Positions 53,546 to 62,997 of a stretch of DNA of 64,000 bases are shown piece by piece (positions within the stretch are counted from its first letter, which is position 1; each line of letters begins with the position of its first letter). The position numbers were made by a program, and so were the translations under genes. Source of the DNA: Apoderus coryli (taxonomy: Eukaryota; Arthropoda; Insecta; Coleoptera; Attelabidae); the NCBI GenBank assembly GCA_911728435.2, contig OU452199.1:4970860-5034859 (forward strand). The letters are read 5' to 3'. The notes below the pieces were generated by a model. The model saw nothing but the letters and a program-made list of their open reading frames with translations, was not told the DNA's origin and searched no databases.

Positions 53546-53981
53546 TTAAAACTGATGTCGTATATGAAAATGTAACTTGCCAATTACGATATAACTATTT
53601 TCAATTTTGTTTACTGGTCCTTGTACTAGAAGATACGGTTGTACATGCTGATGTATTTTTCTCTTCAATGCTTTGTTTATTTGTGATTGTATTTTTTCTT
53701 CTATATCTCCAGGCGTCTGAAATATTTTTCCGTAATTATTATCAATGTATTGCATACCCGATGAATGAAAATATTACAAGTTTGCCATCATTTCCGATGT
53801 TTTTTTTTTTTTAATTTTTCAACGATTTTATGAAAATTATCCTAGTTCCTATTTTAGGAACTAATTCAGCTATCATTTCGGTAGATAAATCGTTTATATT
53901 ATTCAATGAAATGCAATTTTCTGAAAATGTATATATTTCCGTTTTATCCACTAAATTTAGAAATTTTTTACTCTTGGCGTT
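53546..53981 (-). pseudogene. SAM-like domain protein relic
   Basis: The minus frame 53,981-53,811 reads FSENCISLNNINDLSTEMIA followed by ELVPKIGTRIIFIKSLKN and a stop. F-x-EN-x-I, then L-x-x-E-x-I-x-EL-(I/V)-PKIG-x-R-x-x-F is the SAM-like N-terminal pattern of a large insect protein family whose copies are often repetitive. A second frame (53,755-53,546) carries QTPGDIEEKIQSQINKALKR and could be the continuation. The function of the family is not known to me. Confidence 0.42.
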
Positions 53982-54890
53982 TTGCAATCAAATTAATCGA
54001 GAAATGAATAGTTTGCGTTCACTTTCGACGTAAGACAACTTACTAACTTACCATTAAACACAGGTATTAATTGCTCCAAATCCCAACTTTTCAAAAGATC
54101 TTCCATTATGTATAAATAGGTACCCTCAAACAACAGTAACAAAACAACACTGCCCGAAGACAGGCTATAGCAACTTTAGCGTTAAGTAGTGAGATCTGAG
54201 ATCAGCCCGGCCGACAGGGGAAGTACAAAACCGAGGCACTATGATATATCCCTACCAACACGCGCTTGTCTCGATACAGCTTGAAATTGATGGCAATAAG
54301 GTCCACACCAACAATAAGAATCATTGAATTCGAGGTCCACTATAATTCAATGAATTCCTTATACATGAACTTAATAACTCATATTATTGCTGGAAATATA
54401 AACTGAGCAAAACAAATCGAAGAGTTTTGAGAGAATAATATATTTTTATTCGTTTAAAAAGAGCATTTAATATTGTTTCAATTCTCTTTATGATATTTAA
54501 TAAGCGACATATATGATTGCAATAATATTAGGATCTAATAAAAATAAATTGATAACCTACCGTTGATTGAAATATTCCCCTTACATTAACGCAACCAGTT
54601 GTATTTTCCAAGTAAATGTATGTTTATTTAGATTTCAATAATTTGCCTATTATTTCCACAAAATCAAATCAATCATTATCTTAATGATGAGAAAATGCTT
54701 ATATAATAGTTTTATTTAACTCAAAAGAATCCAAAAATAAGTCTGTAATTGGATATACAATATAAAAATATTTTTTTTCTGTGCATACAAAGAAACATAA
54801 TTTTTTCGACTTCAGATGTAAAATACGCTACTGACATAAAATGTCCCAAATTTACCATTTTTCAAGCAACTATTTCTGTGTATTCATATT
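53982..54890. other. No recognisable gene
   Basis: Contains a short GC-richer patch at 54,190-54,270. No RNA gene structure could be confirmed. Confidence 0.4.
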
Positions 54891-55175
54891 GTGATGTATT
54901 TTAATTTTAATATCAATTTTAACCTGTTTTTAATGCAAAATATAAATAAAGCAATGTGCAGGTATATTTTCAATCCGACCTGCACCGATTTATTGGGTTT
55001 CGGAGATGATAAAACCTACACATTGGGGGAGTTTATTTATGGCAGTAAAGGTCAACGGTTTAATGTTTACAATATAATCCCTAAGAATCCAAAAGATGAT
55101 GATAAACATACCAAAACAATTATTGTGACATTCTTCATATTTATTGTGATAATTTTCGCATTAATAAAAAAGTAA
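54891..55175 (+). CDS. Small hypothetical protein with C-terminal membrane segment
   Basis: A 94-codon frame; an internal Met at residue 22 begins a more protein-like stretch (CRYIFNPTCTDLLGFGDDKT). Near the C-terminus IIVTFFIFIVIIFALI is a clear hydrophobic segment followed by KK, as in tail-anchored proteins. I recognise no family. It lies about 550 bases upstream of the Semaphorin-like exon and on the same strand. It may be chance in AT-rich DNA. Confidence 0.22.
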   Translation: MMYFNFNINFNLFLMQNINKAMCRYIFNPTCTDLLGFGDDKTYTLGEFIYGSKGQRFNVYNIIPKNPKDDDKHTKTIIVTFFIFIVIIFALIKK

Positions 55176-55199
55176 CCCTTATTTTAATTCACATTTTGT

Positions 55200-55720
55200 C
55201 CGTTGCAGGTTTCCCGCGCCACCATCCATACAGTTCGTTGAATGTTTCACAGTAGTTAGTTTCTCGGTGGAGGGGGTGGCGATTTGGGAACAGACGAAGA
55301 CAGGACGAACGAACACAAGCGAAAGGGAGAAAAGTCATCAGCTGGCTGGCACTGGCGTCGCGACGACTCCACGTTATTAGTCGACGTCAGGCGTCACAAG
55401 CGCTATGAACGTTGTTTTATTGGGTACGCGAAACAACCATACCACTAAATACAGTAAAAATTATTAAACGTTTTGTTTTCGGAATGTGCTATCGTCGCGA
55501 TTTTTGTTTTTCGTTGTTTTTATAATAAAAAAAAATATTGACCAAAGTGATTTTTTTTTTAAATTAAATAAATAGTGTTAAAAAATGTTTGAAAATTGAA
55601 ATAAATCAAAAGTGTATGTGTATCGTGGTTTCTAGGATTATAAATGATTTTCTTTTGGTGATTGGTTGAATAATTCATAAAGATCAGTTTTGGTGTTATT
55701 GTACAGAATCCAAAGAAAAT
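55200..55720 (+). other. Probable 5' UTR / promoter-proximal region of the Semaphorin-like gene
   Basis: From about 55,205 the sequence abruptly becomes GC- and CpG-rich (CCCGCGCCACC, GGCGTCGCGACGACTCCACG, GTCGACGTCAGGCGTC), unlike its AT-rich surroundings. It leads into the coding exon at 55,721. A TTTGTCCGTTGCAG acceptor-like string precedes the switch, so the UTR may begin at a splice site rather than a transcription start. No TATA box is asserted. Confidence 0.5.
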
Positions 55721-55838
55721 ATGAGTGGTACCGGGTTGTTAGTAATTGTTACGGTGGTTGTTGCTGTTTTGGTTGGGGATTTTGGTTGTTGGTGTGCATG
55801 GCAGGAGAATGTCAGGCCCAAGATGTATGTTCAATTAG
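55721..55838 (+). CDS. Sema1a: Semaphorin-1A-like, first coding exon (signal peptide and start of sema domain)
   Basis: Starts at ATG 55,721: MSGTGLL, then a strongly hydrophobic VIVTVVVAVLV core and a small-residue/Cys segment typical of a secretory signal peptide. It continues AWQENVRPKMYVQL, which resembles the start of the mature sema domain of insect Semaphorin-1A (W-x-x-DV-x-PKMYVQFGEE type). The exon ends at 55,838 in a phase-1 split codon before GTGAGT, a consensus donor. The frame that continues to 55,951 is intronic read-through. Semaphorin-1A is a transmembrane guidance ligand that binds Plexin A. No second exon was found within the remaining 8 kb, consistent with a long first coding intron. 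Identification rests on about 14 residues plus gene structure. Confidence 0.62.
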
Positions 55839-55989
55839 GTGAGTACATCTGTGTGTTATTCTATAATTTATTAGTGTTCGTATTTGTTTGGGCGATAAAC
55901 TGTGTAGGTATATTTGGAATTCCTACTAAACCGCCTCAGTTTAGGGTTTAAATTTTTTGTCAGTTGATGACAGATTTATTTTCTGAAGT

Positions 55990-56434
55990 AATATAATAAA
56001 AATAAAGGACTTTATTAAGGGCGAGTTTCAGTTCAGTGTCAGATGCCACTGTTTGTTGAGCGATAACCCATAAAAATCTAATAGTACATTAGCATGAAAA
56101 AAAAACATAATTCAAACAATATTATACAAAACAACAAAAAATACGTATAGTACCTATAAGTAACAACTGCTAAAAGTATACCTTTATAGAATACACACAG
56201 AAAACAAATGAACACAAATCACAAAGTACAATAATATTTCAATCTTCAAGCTAGATTTAGGCAATCCTCTCAATTCGCTTGGCGGTTCATTTATGGCATT
56301 TAACAATATTATATGTCTTCCGAACATTTTCAGTAGAATGGATAGGCGGGGTAAGTTCGTGTTTATGACGAATATTATTTATTTTATGCACATCCGTCCG
56401 ATATTTTATATAACGACGAAGAGCGGGTTGTATT
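55990..56434 (-). pseudogene. CR1-like LINE 3' scrap (same family as 39,299-40,960)
   Basis: The minus strand gives RRYIKYRTDVHKINNIRHKH and LTPPIHSTENVRKTYNIVKC, matching the RFRTDIHSINILRR ... IPAHSTELFKRSFSYQIAKC stretch of the 39-41 kb element. The 3' UTR (CGAGTTTCAGTTCAGTG near 56,025) matches the other element's at 39,348. It lies in the presumed Semaphorin intron. Confidence 0.7.
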
Positions 56435-56435
56435 T

Positions 56436-57294
56436 ATACAGGATGTCTCGAAATTAACTTAAAATAATTTAAGGGGACATTCTACAAGCGAAAATAAGAT
56501 TTTTTTTTTCATATGAACATATTATTGTTAGATCCTGTATATTATATAATCTATTTTTTAATTATTGAATTGTCATTAGTTGTCAATTAATTTAGTTAAC
56601 TGTCTGAGATACATTTTTATTAGTTCAATATATTTTCTAACGTTTTAAATAATATTTCTCATTGTGTGTCTTCTCATTGTGTTTTTAATAGTTTTACAGT
56701 ATAAACTTTATCAATTATATCGAAAAATGCTTCATTTTCACCCTCTTATTTGTAAATTTCTGACAATGGGTCTCGATATCAAAATGAAATTTGGCACATT
56801 TACGTATCTTTGTAGGATTATTAAAAAATATTATATACCGTAATGAGGAAAATGTCAGGTGTGTGGGTTCAGAACAAATTTCGTCCTAACTTTTTTTTTT
56901 GAGCGCTTTTTTTACTTTTTCTAAAAAGAATAATAAATTTGAGACTTTTATGCATAAAAAATGTTCACTTGTTTCATAACGTTAGAAGACGCCGTTGTCA
57001 AGATAAATGACTTTGAAAATTTCTATGCCACGTCTCCAATATTATACGGCTACGATAATACAAGAAACAGGGTGGAAATGCGTATTAAGGGTTGACAGAA
57101 GAACTTATCCCTTTCCTACAAAGATACGTAAGTGTGCCAACTGTCATTTTCATATCGAGAGGCGTTTCGGAAATATTACGAAAAACCCATCGTCAGGAAT
57201 TTACAAATAATGTTCATATATGAACTAAAATCTTATTTTCGCTTGTAGAATATCCCCTTAAATTATTTTAAGTTAATTTCGGGACACCCTGTAT
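56436..57294. mobile_element. Foldback element, 860 bp, one arm split by 225 bp
   Basis: TATACAGGATGTCTCGAAAT at 56,436 and its mirror ATTTCGGGACACCCTGTATA at 57,294 start inverted arms (AACTTAAAATAATTTAAGGG, TACAAGCGAAAATAAGAT). The right arm is continuous from 57,294 down to about 57,115. On the left the homology stops near 56,520 and resumes at 56,744 with TTATTTGTAAATTTCTGACA and CATTTACGTATCTTTGTAGG. The 225 bp between is unmatched. No ORF. Confidence 0.82.
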
Positions 57295-57299
57295 ATATA

Positions 57300-57365
57300 A
57301 ACTAAAGACGTCTGCTAGCCAGACATGTTTCGGAATCATAATTCGATCTTCAGTGGCATTAACAG
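57300..57365 (-). repeat. Penelope-type terminal module (inverted)
   Basis: As reverse complement: GCCACTGAAGATCGAATTAT, CCGAAACATGTCTGGC, AGACGTC. Same module as at 33,095 and 29,186. Confidence 0.5.
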
Positions 57366-58309
57366 AATCCTACGCAGTAATTGTAGCAGTAATAATGTAG
57401 GTAGATAAAGAAAGCCACTTAGATTTTGTGCAAAAAAATTAAATACATCTTTAAAATGTAATTCATTTAAACTTTAAAAAATGTATAATTATTGACAAAA
57501 ACTACATACTTACCTAATCAATCAACTAAATGTTTTCATTGAGATAATTTTTCTTTTTGTAAATCATTTCAATAAGATTTTTGAGTTTCGTTCGATACAA
57601 AAAATATTAAATTGAAATGCGTATTTAGAATTGATTTGACATTTCAATAAAGACAGGAAGTTAGTTGAAATATTATTTGATCTTATTCTGATTTATTTAT
57701 TTTTAATTTTATTTACTCCACATTACAAACACCATGACATAGTGTTACAATACAAAAAAAGACAAATTAGACTATAATAAATAAATTTATTAACACCAGT
57801 GTTGCATAGGTTCAGATCCGGACGCAGACCGGTTCACCTAAATCGTTAAATTAATTTTTGGTCCTTTATGTTTTTTTTTTAATTCTTTAGGTAAAGACAG
57901 TAATACAGGAAATTATTTGTGCTTTTTTTCTTAATACTTAGAAATAGTATTCTAGACTTCTCGATTTGTTAAATTCGTGGACTTGATAATATTGTACCGG
58001 GTGTCCCATTTCCGGTACTTTTGCGGGGTAAGTATCTCCGTTATTTTTATAGTTGCGGTTTTCGTAAAATTAAAGATGGAGTTAACAAAATTTTCATAGC
58101 CCTTTTAGTTGTTAAGATAACTTATCGCCAATGTATATAACTTTTCCAGTAGATTATAAAATTTGTCTTTTTTTTTACCTTTTCAAAAACATATAAGTAC
58201 CTAATAGATGACAATTTGCATGCATGCAAAATTCAATTCTATTGTCGAAATAATTTCCATACAGCTCTTGACAAAGTTGAATTTTATAAGCATGAAATCT
58301 AACTTCTTC
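57366..58309. other. No gene; ACCGGGTGTCCC end motif at 57,997
   Basis: Intronic, AT-rich sequence. TACCGGGTGTCCCATTTCCGG begins at 57,996 and resembles the terminus at 34,849; no matching far end was found. Confidence 0.45.
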
Positions 58310-59323
58310 TTCTTCTGGTGCCATGCAGATTCCTGCGTAAAACGTCCTCCGTTTTTCTTATCATATGATTCTATTTATGGCGGCTTCTTGGAGCGACTGG
58401 AAGTCGCTTATTCCCGTCCACTGGCGTATGTTTCTAAGCCAGGACAATTTCCTCCTTCCAATGCCTCGTCTTCCACCTTCGATCTTTCCCTGTAGTATCA
58501 GCGTTGGAATTCGTATCGCTCTCCCCGTATAATGTGTCCCAGGTAAGAGATCTTCCGCTTCTTAATGTGTTCGAAGAGTTCTCGGTTTTCCAAACCAGCC
58601 ATCCTGAGCACATCATCGTTTCTGACGTGTTCCGTCCACGATATTCTTAGCATCCGCCTCAGAATCCACATCTCGAATGCTTCAATTCGGTTGATAGAAA
58701 CAGCTTTAAGCGTCCACGCTTCCGCTCCGTATAGGAGAACCGACCAGACATAACATTTAACCATTCTATACCTGAGTATGAAGTTTAAATTCCGGTTGGT
58801 GAGGAATTTTTTCAGTTTTAGAAAAGTTGTTCTTGCTTGTTCTATCCTGCACCTAATTTCAAGTTCTGGGTTCCACTTGTCGTCCACCACAGACCCCCAG
58901 TATTTAAACTTATTGACCCGCTCTATTTGCTCTCCATTGAGTTGTAAATTTACGTTTGGTACGATATCTCTAGATATGACCATAAACTTCGTTTTAGTGA
59001 TGTTAATCTTTAGGCCCCTCTGTTGACTTGCCTCATTGACAGTATTTAAGTAGTAGGGTTTGCAGATCGTTGGCATTATCGGCTATTATTGCGGTGTCAT
59101 CCGCGTAGCGTATATTATTAATTGGAATACCGTTAACTATAGTACCCATGGGTCCTTCAGGTACTATCTCAGCAAAAATCCTTTCCACGTAGAGGTTGAA
59201 GAGCATTGGGGATAGAATGCAGCCCTGCCTGACTCTTTTCTTTATTTCAAATTCCTCTCTTGTTACTGAGTTTTGAAGTCGTATTTGAGCTGTCTGGTGC
59301 CAGTATAGAAATCTAACTAACAA
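58310..59323 (-). pseudogene. Endonuclease-RT family LINE, palm to C-terminus
   Basis: The minus strand reads from 59,323: FEIKKRVRQGCILSPMLFNL (motif B), GIPINNIRYADDTAIIADNA (motif C). After a shift near 59,040 it continues GLKINITKTKFMVISRD, IERVNKFKYWGSVVDDKWNP, MVKCYVWSVLLYGAEAWTLK, RMLRISWTEHVRNDDVLRMA, KKRKISYLGHIIRGERYEF. After another shift at about 58,500 it ends LQGKIEGG and LSWLRNIRQWTGISDFQSL. Fingers, motif A and endonuclease are missing. It is the best-preserved member of the family also found at 50,928-51,575 and lies antisense in the presumed Semaphorin intron. Confidence 0.88.
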
Positions 59324-60845
59324 TTGTAAATCAATAACATTAGTAAAGCATGAACAGCAAATTAAGTTGATAGATAAAATAATTTAGTGAACATTTCTGA
59401 TTCCATAGCCTACTAGATACATTTAAACGTTTATTTAAAAACCACCAAATGGTATACAAAACAATTATTTGGCGTTTTCTGCCAAAACGCGCAGACTTAG
59501 CTATAGTACACCCTAATACCATTCGACAGGTAATTATTAAGTACATTGCTAGGTAAGTTCAGAAATATAACGTTCCATTAAAATTAATGAGGTTATAGCA
59601 ACTTAAAGTTCTTATTTGAGTAGTGTTAATTTTTGGACACCCTGTATATGATTGCAAGTTTATTGCAATTGGAATACCAAATATGATCTATTATTCCACT
59701 TTAGAGTTAATTTCGTCAACACGACTTAAATACTTCTCAAGTATTTGAAAGATGAAAATTAGGTTAGATTTTCAGAAAATTCAATTTATTTAAAAAATCT
59801 TAAGGTTTAGGTATTATAAACCTTAATGAAACAGACACTTAATTTGATCAGAGGATCTAAAAGTCCAATAATATACAGGGGATTTCATATAAAAAAACAC
59901 AACTTTGATACTTTTAGGTTATTTGGGACACCCTGTGTAATAGATGCCTACACGTCCAATAATTCAAACTTTTTGAAAGTCACGTAGTTTCGCCACAATA
60001 TTCCGCGTGAATAACCCTGTATAAATGTTCTGTTTGAAATAATCAAGTTTAGGCCTATTTCTAGTATAATTTTGAAAATATTTTAGTACAGACATAGACA
60101 CTATTCTATATTCTCTGATAATTCGTATATTTATTTATTTATTTATCCTTTCTTTCGTTACTTCCAGCACTAATTCTATTTTATAGCAAATTATCCCGGC
60201 ATATTATTCTCCTTTGCAAAATGAGTGAAGTGCATAGAGAGAATGAGAGAGAAAAGTATACCTACCATAATACAGATTATAATATATTTTCATCTTGTCT
60301 TGATGTGTATACCTACCTACATCCGTCCAAAAACAGCTGAATAAATAAATCTTGCAAATGGGCAAACAAAAGTTAAATAATGGTGACGGGCTGTCTGATG
60401 TGCATTCCGCATTAGGTATATTTTGCTACTACCTATTTAGACTCTGTGTTTGTATAATATAATTCTGTGTGGTTTTTTGTACCGTGTTAATTGAATTATA
60501 TCTGCATTTTATTAATTAACACAACAATTATAGGAGAACATTGTTTTAATTTGTTTGGAAAACACTTTTTATGTTTGTCTAGCGATTTAAATGTGACACA
60601 TTTATTGCTTGTCTCTATATATTTTTTATGTCAAAGAAATACATTTCCGATGACGATTGGAGGGTTTAAACTAGGGAAGATGACCCAGCTAATACCTATA
60701 TTAATGTCCAGAGGCGTACATTTAATTTTGTTATGTGGTCACAGTTTCAAAATATTAACCAAACTTTTGTTTTTTTTTTTGAAATAGAACTATCCTGATT
60801 TGTTTAGCCATTAAAATTGCATACTTTTTGTCCTTTCTCTTCTCA
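59324..60845. other. No gene; several ACACCCTGT end motifs
   Basis: GACACCCTGTATATG (59,637) and GACACCCTGTGTAAT (59,926), plus TATACAGGGGATTTC at 59,873. A 98-codon frame at 60,491 shows no domain. Confidence 0.45.
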
Positions 60846-61115
60846 GGCGTTCGTAAATAGTAGAAAAGGGGGCAAAATAAATTTTAAAATAAAACTAAAA
60901 AAAATCAACTATTTTGCGTACAAGCCTAGAAGATCTGAAATACAAAATATGTACGTATAAATAGTGCCTCCAAAGAGAAGAAAAAGGAACAAAACCCGAT
61001 ACTTAAAAAAATATAGGTATATAAATTTTAGATAAATGACAAAAAGGTCATAAAATTATTACTTTTACACTTAAATATGGAGAGCAATTCGTGCCCCGAG
61101 GGCAACAGTTTATTT
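60846..61115. repeat. Anonymous dispersed repeat (partner at 52,546-52,710)
   Basis: Shares AGGCGTTCGTAAATAGTAG, TTACTTTTACACTTAAATAT and CCCGAGGGCAACAGTTTATTT with the upstream copy, in the same orientation. Confidence 0.6.
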
Positions 61116-61340
61116 ATGTATAAAATGACCAAAAACAAGTATTTCTGGTGGAATTATTATTATTATTAAAGTAAAAAAAAATGCATTAAACTAATTGTAA
61201 ATTGTAAGTATATAAAACGATCATTTATGATTTTTCATTACTACCTACGTAACCACCGAATAATAACTATAGATAAGAAGGGTCAGTAGACGCTAAAAAC
61301 GGCATCGACTCGTCGCAATCCCAGCCATATTCTGGCCGGC

Positions 61341-62997
61341 TACTATATACAGCGTGTCCTACGGTGGCAACCCATTAGATTATTTCAGAAACTACTTCGA
61401 ATTGAATTTTGAAAATTTCAGTGTCTATATTGTCAAATATGTTCTACTCAAATAATATAATAGCAACGGCATAGCACTTCCGGTTACACCGGAAGTTGAT
61501 GGCAACTTTGTTATTTTAAATGGAACACCCTATATATTATTAAATTTTTGGATTCTAAATAAGATTTCAGACATATTTCATGTATCATGTCCTATACCTA
61601 AAGTCAGTCGTTTTTGACTTATATCAAGATTTATGTCAAAATTGACAGTTTAGGGCTCCATAAGAATTCTGTTTTTTTCCTTGTAAATCAGTATTTAATA
61701 ATTATTTTGCATGTATTTTCTTATCAGGTGGGATCTTCTTTTTCGAATTGACAAGACGTTTTCTGATTAGTTTATACAGGGTGGTCAAAAAATTATATTG
61801 AAAACGGTTCAAGAAAAACAGTTGAAAGTCAATTTTTTCAAATGGAATGGGTATACTATTATTATTTTATCTTCCTTAACATTAAAAAATAATGCAATTT
61901 TGTAATAGGTTATCATTTTCTAAAATGCATAGTTTTCGAAATATCGTCATTTTAAATTTTTCTGCAGCGCCTACCGTTATCTCTCTGGAAGCTAGCTAAT
62001 TAATTTAGTTAGCCATGAAATTATTGTCATTTTAACGTCAAACTAAACGTTAAAATAATAAAAATGAAAAATACTTATTGATATTATAAATTTATTATTA
62101 ATTCATGGAGAATAAAATAAAGTGATTAATATCACCTCTAGAGTATTTAACGAGAGAAACCTCCATTTGCTAACGATGACTAGAGAAATTAGAAAGAATT
62201 TTGAGAAATCATTTAGAGCAGGTTGGGAGGTATACAAATCAAGTATTACAACGAACTAAGACTAACATTTAAAATAATACAGCAGAAATGAACAGAAGAT
62301 TAAACTAAATAAATTTTCAACTAAAAAAAGTTAATCAACTAACGATAACAAAACTAATTTAATTGTTCGATATGGCCCCCATTTAAAATGACGATATTTC
62401 AAAAACTATGCATTTTAGAAAATGATAACCTATTACAAAATTGCATTATTTTTTAATGCTAAGGAAGATAAAATAATAATAATATACCCATTCCATTTGA
62501 AAAAATTGACTTTCAACTGTTTTTCTTGAACCGTTTTCAATATAATTTTTTGATCACCCTGTATAAACTAATCAGAAAATGTCTTGTCAATTCGAAAAAG
62601 AAGATCCCACCTGATAAGAAAATACCTGCAAAATAATTATTAAATACTGATTTACAAGGAAAAAAACCGGAATTCTTATGGAGCCCTAAACTGTCAATTT
62701 TGACATAAATCTTGATATAAGTCAAAAACGACTGACGTTAGGTATAGGACATGATACATGAAATATGTCTGAAATCTTAATTAGAATAAAACAATGTAAT
62801 AATATATAGGGTGTTCTATTTAAAATAACAAAGTTGCCATCAACTTCCGGTATAACCGGAAGTGCTATGCCGTTGCTATTATATTATTTGAGTAGAGCAT
62901 ATCTGACAATATAGACACTGAAATTTTCAAAATTCAAGTCGAAGTAGTTTCTGAAATAATCTAATGGGTTGCCACCGTAGGACACCCTGTATACTAT
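61341..62997. repeat. Giant palindrome: two 617-bp inverted arms, 423-bp spacer
   Basis: The left arm 61,341-61,957 (from TACTATATACAGCGTGTCC) is mirrored by the right arm 62,381-62,997 (to GGACACCCTGTATACTATA), with only scattered mismatches along the whole length. Internal landmarks match pairwise, for example CTTCCGGTTACACCGGAAG (61,471) with CTTCCGGTATAACCGGAAG (62,843) and TACAGGGTGGTC (61,776) with GATCACCCTGTA (62,554). The arms contain several nested ACAGGGTG-type ends, so each arm is a composite of repeats. The 423-bp spacer has no ORF; its right edge, as reverse complement, reads GGGGGCCATATCGAACAATT, like the last codons (NGGHIEQ) of the DDE transposase at 37,738. Confidence 0.92.

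Noticed and set aside
53491..53814. 107-codon plus-strand frame with hydrophobic stretches
   Set aside because: It ends in a poly-Phe run from a T-tract, and the opposite strand is more protein-like.
54190..54270. Possible structured RNA gene in a GC-richer patch
   Set aside because: No cloverleaf, pol III boxes or convincing stem could be confirmed by eye.
55839..55951. Extension of the Semaphorin-like frame to 76 codons
   Set aside because: It runs past a consensus GTGAGT donor, and the residues after VQLG do not resemble a sema domain.
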